This document shows, piece by piece, positions 43,201-53,626 of a DNA stretch of 64,000 nucleotides (positions are counted from its first letter, which is position 1; every line of letters begins with the position of its first letter). The position numbers were made by a program, and so were the translations under genes. This DNA is from Carnobacterium sp. CP1 (lineage in GTDB: Bacteria; Bacillota; Bacilli; Lactobacillales; Carnobacteriaceae): positions 868,001 to 932,000 of the forward strand of contig NZ_CP010796.1 in the NCBI RefSeq assembly GCF_001483965.1, written 5' to 3'. Under the pieces are notes generated by a model. That model ran no database searches and was not told where the DNA came from. It saw only the letters and a list, made by a program, of their open reading frames with translations.

Positions 43201-43536
43201 TTAGATTTCTTATAAATTTTCTCCATTTGAATTTATGCATTTTTTGTACCATTCAAATGAATCTTTTTTTCTTCTTTTTCTACTTCCATTACCATCATCA
43301 TCTAAGTCAACATGAATAACACCATAGCGTTTTTGCATTTCAATCGGACCGCAAGAAACGATATCAATGATTCCCCACATAGTGTAACCAATCATTTCAA
43401 CACCATCACGAATTGCCTCTTTCATTTGTTCTATAGTAATAATTAATCCGATATACATCATGAATAGAGTTATCTTCAATTTCATCATGAGCGTCAAAAC
43501 CATTTTCAGCAATAGGAATAAGTAAAGTGTCTAAAA
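43201..43536 (-). pseudogene. Remnant of a GH1 6-phospho-beta-glucosidase gene (3' end)
   Basis: The minus strand encodes IPIAENGFDAHDEIEDNSIH in one frame, then after frame changes MKEAIRDGVEMIGYTMWGII, DIVSCGPIEMQKRYG and DSFEWYKKCI in another. These are the C-terminal third of family 1 phospho-beta-glucosidases, including the nucleophile motif xENGF. The 5' two-thirds is absent; the remnant begins exactly at the glpF terminator. Confidence 0.8.
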
Positions 43537-43578
43537 CAGAAAGAACCTCAAGAAGCTAGGTTCTTGAGGTTCTTTCTG
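43537..43578 (-). terminator. Terminator of the glpKOF operon
   Basis: Perfect 18-base arms (CAGAAAGAACCTCAAGAA and complement) around a six-base loop, followed by TTTT on the minus strand. Confidence 0.92.
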
Positions 43579-43609
43579 TATACACACGAAGTTATTTACT
43601 TATTATAGA

Positions 43610-44326
43610 TTAAACAATTACTATATAAAGCAATGCGGCGATAGCTCCACCTATCATCGGTGCTACTACTGGAATCCATGAGTAACCCCAATCTGAAGTG
43701 CCTTTGTTTGCGATCGGCAGAAATTGATGTGCGATACGCGGACCTAAGTCACGTGCAGGGTTGATTGCGTAGCCTGTTGATCCTCCTAGAGAAAGACCAA
43801 TTGAAAGAATCAATACACCTACTACTAGAGGGTTTAGCCCATCAGTGAATGTATTTTTTCCGAACATCATAAGTGCGAATACTAATACGAAAGTACCAAT
43901 TACTTCAGACATCACGTTGCTGACAGTGTTACGGATAGCAGGACCTGTTGCAAATGTTCCTAAGATAGCACCTTGGTCTTTTGTTTCTTTGAAATGTGGT
44001 AAGTACGTCAACCAAACTAGAACGGCTCCTAAAATACCTCCAAGTACTTGAGCAATAATAAACGGCACAACCAAAGCCCACTCAAAATTACCAATAATAG
44101 CCATTCCAAGAGTTACAGCGGGGTTTAAGTGAGCTGGTCCCATAGAACCTGAAACATATACTGCAATCGTTACAGCTGCTCCCCATCCAAGAGCAATGGC
44201 AACCCACCCTGCTCCTTCTGCTTTACTTTTTTTCATGTTAACGGCAGCACATACACCGTCACCCAATAAAACTAAAATCATTGTTCCTAAAAACTCACTA
44301 AAAATCGTTAATGTATCTCCAGTCAT
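43610..44326 (-). CDS. glpF: Glycerol facilitator GlpF
   Basis: A 238-residue aquaglyceroporin of the MIP family with six membrane segments and the two pore motifs NPAV (68-71) and NPARD (189-193); the Asp after the second motif is the glyceroporin mark. It lets glycerol diffuse into the cell, where GlpK traps it. Its ATG overlaps the glpO stop as ATGA. AAAAGGAGATGG precedes it. Confidence 0.93.
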   Translation of the reverse strand: MTGDTLTIFSEFLGTMILVLLGDGVCAAVNMKKSKAEGAGWVAIALGWGAAVTIAVYVSGSMGPAHLNPAVTLGMAIIGNFEWALVVPFIIAQVLGGILGAVLVWLTYLPHFKETKDQGAILGTFATGPAIRNTVSNVMSEVIGTFVLVFALMMFGKNTFTDGLNPLVVGVLILSIGLSLGGSTGYAINPARDLGPRIAHQFLPIANKGTSDWGYSWIPVVAPMIGGAIAALLYIVIV

Positions 44327-46161
44327 CTATTTCCATCTCCTTTTAAGTTTTTTAAATCAGACTCTCCAATAGCAATCTCTAATTCTTTTCTGTAGCGAGC
44401 TCTTGTTTCTTCTGTCCAGTCATAGTAACGGGCCATTTCAGCAATCACTGGTTCAATTATAGCATTCAAAGTGTCGCGCATAAACAACATATGATTTGTA
44501 CGTCGAATCAAGAAGTCGCTTGGTGTTAACGCCATCTCTTCATCCATAGCGTAATATAAGCTTAGCGTATCTGCTAAAGTCAGTCCTTCTACTTGTTCGA
44601 CTTCATCTATCAACGCAAATACTTTAGGAGCATTTGAACCGTATAGATGAGCAAGGTAAAGCCCTGCTGAATCGCTGAGGCCTTTTTCAACACCCATTTG
44701 CGCTAATGTTTCTGTTTCTTCTTCGACTTCTTGCGGGTTGAGTTCTCCACCGGATACTGGGTATTTAGCAGAATCAATCAACTCGTAAGATAAGTTGAAG
44801 TCGCTTTGCAGTATTTCGATGACGGCTTTCATCGCGCCAATCGCCATTTTGCGGTAGTCGGTCAATTTGCCGCCAGCTACGGTGATCAAGCCGTCTTCAT
44901 CAATATCTAACGCACTTCCACGCGAAATCGCTGAGGGATTGGCTTCTGATTCAGAGTTGCTGGTTTCGATATTTTTCAATGCGTCTTCTACTGTATAACG
45001 ATCAACGTTGCCTTTTTGGTATTGTTCGATCGTAGAAATCACCTTTTCAAAGCTTTCGTCTGAGATTGGTTGGCTGTTTCCACCGTTGTAGTCAGAACCG
45101 CCATTTGAAGAGATCAATGGGCGTAATCCTGCCCAACTAGATTCGATATCGTCAATCGTTATGTTTGCTGAAGGGTAGCGAGTGTTAACGATATCTAAAA
45201 GGTAATCGACATCCTCTTGGTCAACCGTTGGATGTGCAAAATCGCCTTTGTAATCTGTGTCGGTTGTTCCAAAATACGTTTTTTCTTCACGCGGAATCAC
45301 AAAAACCATCCGGCCATCATTTTTACCTGTATCAAAGTAAGTTGGTTGCGGCACATATAATTTTTTGTTGTCGACTACCAAATGAACCCCTTTTGTGGGG
45401 CGCATTTGTGGAACAGCGTCTAGTTTAGCATCCATTTGGCGAATCGTGTCAGACCATGGACCCGTTGTATTTAAGACAACACGTGCTTTGATCGCAAATG
45501 TTTCGCCGGTCAATAAGTCTTCCACTTCTGCTCCAGAAACTTTGTCATTTTCATCGTGTAAAATACCAACGACTTTGACACGGCTCACCATGTGTCCGCC
45601 GTCTGCAGCAGCGCGTTTGATGTTTTCAATCACCAAGCGGCTGTCGTTATTGCGGTAGTCCAGGTAGACTCCAGCACCTAATAAGCCTTCGCTTTTCAGC
45701 TGCGGTTCGCGTTTTAAGACTTCTTCTTTTGTCAATGTATAATTGGCATATTTAGTTCCCGTAACACTTGCTAATCGATCATAGAGATCCATTGCTATTT
45801 TCAAAGAAAACATTGAGAACGTTGAACCGGGTTCGTCATAGATCGGCAAAATCATCGGATCGGCTTTTGGAATGTGCGGTGCAATTCCTTGTACGACAGC
45901 CCGCTCTTGAACCGTATCCGCTACAACTTCAACATCGAAGTTTTTCAAGTAGCGTAATCCGCCATGAACCAATTTGGTCGAGCGAGAAGAAGTTCCTTCT
46001 GCAAAGTCCTGCATCTCGACAAGTCCTGTTTTAAGACCAGAAGCGCTGGCTTGTAAAGCCGTTCCAGCGCCTGTGATCCCTCCACCGATAATTAAGACAT
46101 CCAATGTTTCTTCTTTTAATGCTTTGATATCCTGCTTTCTTCGTTTAATGGAAAAAACCAT
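44323..46161 (-). CDS. glpO: Alpha-glycerophosphate oxidase GlpO
   Basis: A 612-residue flavoprotein that oxidises sn-glycerol-3-phosphate to dihydroxyacetone phosphate with oxygen, releasing hydrogen peroxide. FAD-binding GGGITGAG is near the N-terminus, with SSRSTKLVHGGLRYL after it and VAGGKLTDYRKMA near residue 430. The length and lactic-acid-bacterial context fit GlpO rather than the quinone-linked GlpD (about 550). It lies between glpK and glpF. AAAAGGAGGCACG precedes the ATG. Confidence 0.92.
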   Translation of the reverse strand: MVFSIKRRKQDIKALKEETLDVLIIGGGITGAGTALQASASGLKTGLVEMQDFAEGTSSRSTKLVHGGLRYLKNFDVEVVADTVQERAVVQGIAPHIPKADPMILPIYDEPGSTFSMFSLKIAMDLYDRLASVTGTKYANYTLTKEEVLKREPQLKSEGLLGAGVYLDYRNNDSRLVIENIKRAAADGGHMVSRVKVVGILHDENDKVSGAEVEDLLTGETFAIKARVVLNTTGPWSDTIRQMDAKLDAVPQMRPTKGVHLVVDNKKLYVPQPTYFDTGKNDGRMVFVIPREEKTYFGTTDTDYKGDFAHPTVDQEDVDYLLDIVNTRYPSANITIDDIESSWAGLRPLISSNGGSDYNGGNSQPISDESFEKVISTIEQYQKGNVDRYTVEDALKNIETSNSESEANPSAISRGSALDIDEDGLITVAGGKLTDYRKMAIGAMKAVIEILQSDFNLSYELIDSAKYPVSGGELNPQEVEEETETLAQMGVEKGLSDSAGLYLAHLYGSNAPKVFALIDEVEQVEGLTLADTLSLYYAMDEEMALTPSDFLIRRTNHMLFMRDTLNAIIEPVIAEMARYYDWTEETRARYRKELEIAIGESDLKNLKGDGNR

Positions 46162-46179
46162 GATTTTTCGTGCCTCCTT

Positions 46180-47719
<1,540 letters not shown>

Positions 47720-47810
47720 TAATACATTTATTGTAACCGTTTTTCCCGATGATAAAATGTCATCTTTTTTAGACTTTCGAAATTTTTTGAAAGGTTTTTA
47801 CATTTTGTGC

Positions 47811-48992
47811 TTTTCGGCGGTAGCCGAAAAGGTCCGACTTGATGGGGAAAGTCTGTTGCGTGCCCTAACTAAGATGCAGCAATGGACTTAGGGCACGGTA
47901 AACTTCTTTCCGTGACTTAACTGGTTATGATTCCTCTTCCTATGTCACGCAAAACCTATTTAAGTGCCTTAACAAGTAATAGATCCTCTCTTTAGGTTAC
48001 GCAAATCAAATTTTTAAAGCATTTCAATGCGGTACATTTCGGGTGTGACCGAAATGATCTGACTTGAGCCGATAAAGTTCGTTACGTGCCCTAACTAAGA
48101 TGCAGCAACAGACTTAGGGCAGGGTAAACTTCTTTCCGTGACTTAACTGGTTATGATTCCTCTTTTTATGTCACGCAAAACCTATTTAAGTGCCTTAACG
48201 AGTAATAGGTCCTCTCTTTAGGTCACGCAAATCAAATTTTTAAAGCATTTCAATGCGGTACATTTCGGGCGTGACCGAAATGATCTGACTTAGGGTGATA
48301 AAGTTCGTTGCGTGCCCTAACTAGAATGCAGCAACAGACTTAGGGCAGGGTAAACTTCTTTCCGTGACTTAACTGGTTATGATTCCTCTTTTTATGTCAC
48401 GCAAAACCTATTTAAGTGCCTTAACAAGTAATAGGTCCTCTCTTTAGGTCACGTAAATCAAATTTTCGAGAGATTTTCAATGCGGTGCATTTCGGCTGTG
48501 CAGCCGAAATGATCTGACTTGATACCGATAAAGTCCATTACGTGCCCTAACTAAGATGCAGCAACGGACTTAGGGCACGGTAAAATTCTTTCCGTGACTT
48601 AACTGGTTATGATTCCTCTTCTTATGTCACGCAAAACCTATTTAAGTGCCTTAACAAGTAATAGATTCTCTCTTTAGGTCACGCAAATCAAATTTTTAAA
48701 GCATTTCAATGCGGTATATTTCGGGCGTGACCGAAATGATCTGACTTGATACCGATAAAGTTCGTTACGTGCCCTAACTAAGATGCAGCAATGGACTTAG
48801 GGCACGGTAAACTTCTTTCCGTGACTTAACTGGTTATGATTCCTCTTCTTAGGTCACGCAAAACCTATTTAAGTGCCTTAACGAGTAATAGGTCCTCTCT
48901 TTAGGTCACGCAAATCAAATTTTTAAAGCATTTCCATGCGGTATATTTCGGGCGTGACCGAAATGATCTGACTTGATACCGATAAAGTTCAT
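47811..48992. repeat. Tandem array of five ~227-base multi-hairpin repeats
   Basis: The phrase GGTAAACTTCTTTCCGTGAC recurs at 47897, 48123, 48349, 48579 (one base changed) and 48806, spacings 226, 226, 230 and 227. Each unit contains hairpin A (arms CGTGCCCTAA/TTAGGGCACG, 19-base loop, e.g. 47859-47897), hairpin B (CGTGACTTA/TATGTCACG, 47911-47949), a weaker hairpin C (47963-48002) and a short hairpin D (CATTTCGG/CCGAAATG, 48035-48056). D keeps pairing while its bases change (CTTTTCGG/CCGAAAAG at 47811; CATTTCGGCTG/ with AGCCGAAATG at 48484). No gene is present. Confidence 0.9.
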
Positions 48993-49066
48993 TTGTTAAA
49001 CAGAGTTACATTTATAGGAAGAAAAAAGAAGTTTTTGCGGACATTTAGATAAGAGGAGTGGATAAA

Positions 49067-49984
49067 ATGATATATAAAAAACGTAAAAAGTCTGACAAAT
49101 TACTTATGCTGGAGTATTTGAAAAATCGAATTAAGTTTTCTCAAGAAAACTGGAATGAGTACCAGAACCAAGTAAAAGGTTATCCAGGTGAGTGTCACTT
49201 AGATACACTGACAGTTGAATTAACCGACGATTGCCTCGTTTTGAATGATTTACCACTAGCAATCGGCAGCACTCAATTTCAAATTGATGCATTGATCATC
49301 ACTGCGCAAGAAATCATACTGTATGAGGTAAAAAATTATGGAGGGGAATATATCTATAAAGATGGATTTCTTGTATCTATCTCATCTGGAAATTCCTTCC
49401 ATAGCCCTACAGAAAGAATTAACCGGAATACTTCTTTACTGCAAAGCTTACTGGAAACCCTTCAAATAACAATGCCCATTAGGCCCTTTGTTGCATTTGT
49501 GCATCCTGAGTTTATGTTATACGACGTAGAAAACATGCAAAAAGTTTTGGTGCGCGCAACTTTTCCAAAGCATTTCAGAAAATTAACTGCACAGTTAGAA
49601 CCTCTTTCTGCAAAACACTTTCTCCTCGCTAAAACATTATGCGAACTATCTGCTCAAACAAAGCCCTATTTAAATGGCGTGCCGGAATATACTTATGAGG
49701 AATGTAAAAAAGGCATCATCTGCTCAGAATGCGAGCGATTCATCCCAGGGATTAAACACAAAAATAAATTTTATAGATGTAAAATATGTGGTCATAAAGA
49801 ACGTGTTTCAACGATCATTTTAAGGCACGTATTGGAATTCAAATGCTTGTTTCCAGATAGAAAACTGACTGTACCAACTATTTACGATTGGTGTGGCGGA
49901 TTGTGTTCTGAGAAGAGAATTCGTTCTGCCTTGCAAAAGGAATACGTGCTAATTGATACAGGAAGAGCTTCGTATTATGTATAA
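49067..49984 (+). CDS. NERD-domain protein with C-terminal zinc ribbon
   Basis: A 305-residue soluble protein. The NERD domain (about 30-135) has GYPGECHLDTLTVEL, the catalytic-type Asp in STQFQIDALIITAQE and ILYEVKNYGGEYIYK (E-x-K). A C-terminal C4 zinc ribbon follows (ICSECERF and CKICGHKER, about 220-245), then a basic helix-turn-helix-like tail. NERD proteins are predicted nucleases. GTG 49058 touches the ribosome site, so ATG 49067 with GAGGAG eight bases upstream is chosen. It is bracketed by the multi-hairpin repeats on both sides. Confidence 0.82.
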   Translation: MIYKKRKKSDKLLMLEYLKNRIKFSQENWNEYQNQVKGYPGECHLDTLTVELTDDCLVLNDLPLAIGSTQFQIDALIITAQEIILYEVKNYGGEYIYKDGFLVSISSGNSFHSPTERINRNTSLLQSLLETLQITMPIRPFVAFVHPEFMLYDVENMQKVLVRATFPKHFRKLTAQLEPLSAKHFLLAKTLCELSAQTKPYLNGVPEYTYEECKKGIICSECERFIPGIKHKNKFYRCKICGHKERVSTIILRHVLEFKCLFPDRKLTVPTIYDWCGGLCSEKRIRSALQKEYVLIDTGRASYYV

Positions 49985-49986
49985 CC

Positions 49987-50035
49987 AAAAAATAACCATC
50001 CCAAGCGGTTATCGCTTTTAGATGGTTATTTTTTA
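49987..50035 (+). terminator. Terminator of the NERD/zinc-ribbon gene
   Basis: Arms AAAATAACCATC and GATGGTTATTTT with an inner stem, followed by a T-run. Confidence 0.85.
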
Positions 50036-50044
50036 TTTAGGACG

Positions 50045-50191
50045 TTGCGTAACCTAACCCTTTATATAGAGCAACATTAGGTCACGCAAAATGGATTTCC
50101 CTTCCCTAACTTGATGAACTCATGCTAGTTAAGGCACAAGAACCAGTTTTCCCTGCCCTAAGCATGTAGAACAAACCTCGTTAAGGCAGGC
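50045..50191. repeat. Three hairpins related to the tandem repeat array
   Basis: Hairpin 1 (50045-50089) TTGCGTAACCTAA/TTAGGTCACGCAA; hairpin 2 (50101-50140) with CCCTAAC/GTTAAGG; hairpin 3 (50152-50191) CCTGCCCTAA/TTAAGGCAGG. Each has a loop of about 19-21 bases and arms ending TAA/TTA, like hairpins A and B of the array, but with different paired bases. Confidence 0.75.
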
Positions 50192-50244
50192 AAACAATTT
50201 TTCCAAACATAATTCATCGGCCATATATGATTTAACACCTATCG

Positions 50245-51714
50245 CTAGGCATTCAACTGCTGCACGATCCTTTGAATGTTCTTCATGTCGAAAGGTGACA
50301 AGATCTCAGAGAGGACGTACACTTTGGCTTCCCCGTAGTGGTCCTTTTGGGTGGGTTGCTCATTGGTTAGAATGAGGTCGTACGTTTTACCCGGCTGGCA
50401 GGCTTCTACGCGGATGCCGTTGATATGGCGCATCTTCAGGATAAGCAGCTGATTCAGCGTTTCCGTATAAATGTTTTCCATTTTTAAATCGATCCCGATT
50501 TGCACGATGGCTGTCATCTTAAACGAAATAATGGCCAGTAAACTGCTGTATTTCAGCAACTCCATTTTCAATAGACTGTTTTCTTCTGCTTCTTTGATCC
50601 CGAATTTGTTTGTACTGATGGACAGTAATGTATGCGCAAATGAAACCAAGTCCCTGCCGGTAAACTGCTTCTCTTTGGCCAGCATTTCTTCATAGTCATA
50701 GATTTCAATATCGCCTTGGAAGAAATACAGTTTTGTGTGGATATGAGACAGGTGATAATACATATCACGTTCCAACATGTACGGCAATCGGCGGAACTTG
50801 TAATGAATAATAATGGTCTCCACAATGTACGTATCCAGATCCGCAATAGGTGCACGGCGGTCACGTTCCAGCCTATATTCGTGAAAGTCATATTCAGTCA
50901 GGATCGGAAAAGCTAGTAGAAAAGCAAAGTGCAGCATGGCTTCTTCTTCATCGACTTCAATCGAATAACGGCTGAAGTAGCGCAAAACCATAATGCGGAT
51001 TTTTTGGTACAACGGATCTTCTAAGTAAGGCTGCATTTGCTTGTGCAAATGTACGTATTTCTTCTCTTTGCAATTGACGCGGTTTTTACTAATGAGCATC
51101 CAAACGTTTAGGCGTTGTTTGTTTTCTGATTCAATCGTGACTTCCAGAAAACTTTCTACGGCTTGTGCCATTTGAGTCACGTGCTTATCTGTATACGAAG
51201 GGCTGAGCGCATCTTTGTCTTCAACATAACTATAAAATTGGAAGTAGAAATACCGAATGTGCAACTCTTCGCCGTGCAGCTGTCCATTACGGATTTTGAT
51301 ACCAAACTCTTTCAAATAGCTGTTCAATTCTTTGATTTTACGGAATAATGAAGAATCGCTGATTGCCAGTTTTTGTGTCAGCTGTGTAATCGAAAATTCT
51401 TGGTGCTTAAATAAAAAACTGATCAGCTTTACTTTGACCGACTGATTCAAATAAAGCTGATAAATTTGCTGCAAAGAAAATTCATCGCTCATGGTTAAGG
51501 AAATGGATTGACCGTCATAGTTGATGTGCACCTGATCAGCAAGCGGTTGAATCCGAAAAGAAATGGATTCCAAATCTCTATCTAGCGAAGCTTTAGCGAC
51601 ACTCAAATAGTCCAGCATGTCCGCATAAGAGAGTTCACCGCCATTCAACACGAGTTGTTTAAAAATGGTAACTTCTCTGATTTCATTTTTTTCAAGAAAG
51701 TGTTCAATTTTCAT
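50245..51714 (-). CDS. Mga-family transcriptional regulator
   Basis: A 489-residue regulator of the Mga/AtxA type: two N-terminal winged helix-turn-helix segments (GGELSYADMLDYLSVAKASL and FSITQLTQKLAISDSSLFRK), a long PRD-like helical middle and a C-terminal EIIB-like part (ending MKNIQRIVQQLNA). Such regulators couple sugar-PTS state to surface or virulence genes in Gram-positives. ATG 51712-51714 is preferred because an ATG three codons earlier touches GAGGG. It overlaps the stop of the upstream flavoprotein gene, so the two form one operon. Confidence 0.82.
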   Translation of the reverse strand: MKIEHFLEKNEIREVTIFKQLVLNGGELSYADMLDYLSVAKASLDRDLESISFRIQPLADQVHINYDGQSISLTMSDEFSLQQIYQLYLNQSVKVKLISFLFKHQEFSITQLTQKLAISDSSLFRKIKELNSYLKEFGIKIRNGQLHGEELHIRYFYFQFYSYVEDKDALSPSYTDKHVTQMAQAVESFLEVTIESENKQRLNVWMLISKNRVNCKEKKYVHLHKQMQPYLEDPLYQKIRIMVLRYFSRYSIEVDEEEAMLHFAFLLAFPILTEYDFHEYRLERDRRAPIADLDTYIVETIIIHYKFRRLPYMLERDMYYHLSHIHTKLYFFQGDIEIYDYEEMLAKEKQFTGRDLVSFAHTLLSISTNKFGIKEAEENSLLKMELLKYSSLLAIISFKMTAIVQIGIDLKMENIYTETLNQLLILKMRHINGIRVEACQPGKTYDLILTNEQPTQKDHYGEAKVYVLSEILSPFDMKNIQRIVQQLNA

Positions 51715-53041
51715 TTCCGTCATCCCTCGCTTCTAGCCAAGAAACAACATTGGTGGCCGAAATCATTTGGGTAAATGATGGATGGAAGAAATAATCTTTC
51801 TGCTGCAAATCCTCCAAGGTTTGTTTCGTTTGAATGGCCAACGCCACTGTATTGATTTTTTCTAAAATATTTGAAGTCGAAATCATTTGTGCTCCAAGCA
51901 AGACGTGACTGGCTGCGTCATAGAGCCATTTGATCGTTACGGTATCGGCATCCGGTAGACTGGTTAAGCGCACTTCTTGACGGTAGGCTTTAACCGTTTG
52001 ACCCGTGAACAAACTTTCGGCTTCTGTTACGCCGGTGCTGGCAATGTAGTAGCCTAATATAGATGTCCCAATCGTGCGTAAAGAGCCTTTGAAGGTCCTT
52101 TCTGGTTGGATAAGGTTAGCTGCCGCTACGATCCCTGTCCGGACGGCATTGTTCACGAGCGGAATGTACACCGTATCGTCGTCTTCGCCAAACGTCAATT
52201 GAATGCAATCCCCCACGGCAAAAACATCTTCCACCGACGTGCGCATATAGCGATCGACGGCAATCGTTTGGTCCATATGGAGTTGAATGTGTTCATCTAA
52301 AAAGTGCAAATCCGGTCTCACATTCACCCCTAAGATAGCTGTATCACTCGTAATCGCTTCATTTCCAAATCGAACCGTTACCTGTTTATCCGCATCAGTT
52401 GTAATAGAAGAAACCGTTTGGTTCAAGCGCAACTTGATTCCCTGTTCAACCATTTTTTGCTGCAAAGGCTGGATCATGTCTCTATCAAAGTATTTGAATA
52501 ACACATAGTCCATACTTTCGATCAACGTGACTTTCTTTTTCTGTTGGCTCAGCAAATCGGCTGCTTCTACTCCGACTTGTCCAGCTCCAATAATGGTTAC
52601 ACTTTGGCTGGCTTCCATTTTGGCGAGAGCAGCTTGGGCTTCATGGTGCCGTTTGTACTTCAAGACGCTTTCGCCACTGCTGCCGCTGATTTTTTGCGAC
52701 AACTGGCTCGAACCCGTTGCGATAATCAATTTATCATAAGCGATCTTTACTTCTTGTCCATGACGGAGATAATCGACTGTTTTGTGAACCGTGTGAATTT
52801 TTTCAACAGAGGCTTCTAAGCAATAGCGAATGCCTTGCTTTCCCAATTGCTCTTTAGTAATGAAGTAAGCTGATTCTAAGTCGTCAATCTTATTCTCCCA
52901 GTACAAATGCAATCCATTCGGAATATACCCTAACGTAGACTGCTTATCCAGCAACATAATTTCTGCATCGGACTGTTTTTTCCGAACTTCTAAAGCTGCT
53001 GCTACCCCAGCAAAAGAAGCTCCTATAATGACTACTTTCAT
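51704..53041 (-). CDS. NADH oxidase / CoA-disulfide-reductase-like flavoprotein lacking Cys42
   Basis: A 445-residue FAD- and NAD(P)H-binding oxidoreductase. FAD site KVVIIGASFAGVAAALEV (start), NAD site VTIIGAGQVGVEAADLL (about 150), second FAD site DVFAVGDCIQL (about 275) and a C-terminal dimerisation domain. In this family the redox cysteine sits at residue 42 (SCGI in enterococcal Nox); here the aligned position is Asn42 in YIPNGLHLY, so a water-forming or peroxidase cycle using Cys-SOH is unlikely. ATG 53039-53041 follows AAGGAG. Overlaps the Mga-like gene. Confidence 0.82.
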   Translation of the reverse strand: MKVVIIGASFAGVAAALEVRKKQSDAEIMLLDKQSTLGYIPNGLHLYWENKIDDLESAYFITKEQLGKQGIRYCLEASVEKIHTVHKTVDYLRHGQEVKIAYDKLIIATGSSQLSQKISGSSGESVLKYKRHHEAQAALAKMEASQSVTIIGAGQVGVEAADLLSQQKKKVTLIESMDYVLFKYFDRDMIQPLQQKMVEQGIKLRLNQTVSSITTDADKQVTVRFGNEAITSDTAILGVNVRPDLHFLDEHIQLHMDQTIAVDRYMRTSVEDVFAVGDCIQLTFGEDDDTVYIPLVNNAVRTGIVAAANLIQPERTFKGSLRTIGTSILGYYIASTGVTEAESLFTGQTVKAYRQEVRLTSLPDADTVTIKWLYDAASHVLLGAQMISTSNILEKINTVALAIQTKQTLEDLQQKDYFFHPSFTQMISATNVVSWLEARDDGNEN

Positions 53042-53117
53042 GTTATTACTCCTTATCAATGCGTTTACAATTAGTATAACATAGTGAAGAAAACTTTCGC
53101 ATAGGCGAAAGTTACTG

Positions 53118-53418
53118 GTTTGGAAGAAATCGGGCCATTTCGGGCTCCGCCGAAATGAACCTCATTGAAAATCTCTCGAAAATTTGATTTGTGCGACCTA
53201 AAGATAGAGAATTCTAATCTTTAAGGCACTTAAATAGGTTTTGCGTGACCCAAGAAGAGGAATCGTAACCTATTAGGTCACGGAAAGAAGTTTACCGTGA
53301 CCTAACTCTGTTGCTGCATCCTTGTTAAGGCACGCAACAGTTTTAATAACCTTAAGTCAGACCATTTCGGCGCAGCCAAAATGCACAAAACGATTAAAAT
53401 CTCTCAATAGTTGATTTA
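53118..53418. repeat. Inverted copy of the multi-hairpin repeat
   Basis: Sequence here is the reverse complement of one array unit: CATTTCGG/CCGAAATG hairpin (53132-53156), then TTTGCGTGACC, CGGAAAGAAGTTTACCGTGA (53280s) and GTTGCTGCATCCTTGTTAAG, ending with a second short hairpin (CCATTTCGGCGCAGCCAAAATG, 53358-53382, imperfect). It is opposite in orientation to the array at 47.8-49.0 kb. The remainder of 53042-53590 shows no gene. Confidence 0.85.
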
Positions 53419-53593
53419 AGCACCTTAAGTAGAATAAAGTTTCATTGTTCCGGTATTTAAAAGGTGTTTGCGGACTTTCACCATTGCTTTGCTTATGAGA
53501 TAAGGTATGCAATCTACTTTTATCTACCTTAACAAGTTTTTCATGATTAAAATAGTTCAATTAGAACATAATAAAAAAATTTGCAAAAAATTA

Positions 53594-53619
53594 ACCCTAT
53601 CTCTTAATGAGATAGGGCT
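53594..53619 (-). terminator. Terminator of the glucosaminidase/LysM gene
   Basis: Arms CCCTATCTC and GAGATAGGG around TTAAT, with a T-run on the minus strand shortly after. Confidence 0.8.
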
Positions 53620-53626
53620 AGTTATG

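Noticed and set aside
47811-48992. Array considered as a CRISPR array
   Set aside because: Units are about 227 bases and nearly identical throughout; there are no short repeats with unique spacers and no cas genes.
47811-50191. Hairpins considered as integron attC sites (CCTAAC/GTTAGG-like ends)
   Set aside because: No integrase gene and no gene cassettes between hairpins; the box consensus is not met consistently.
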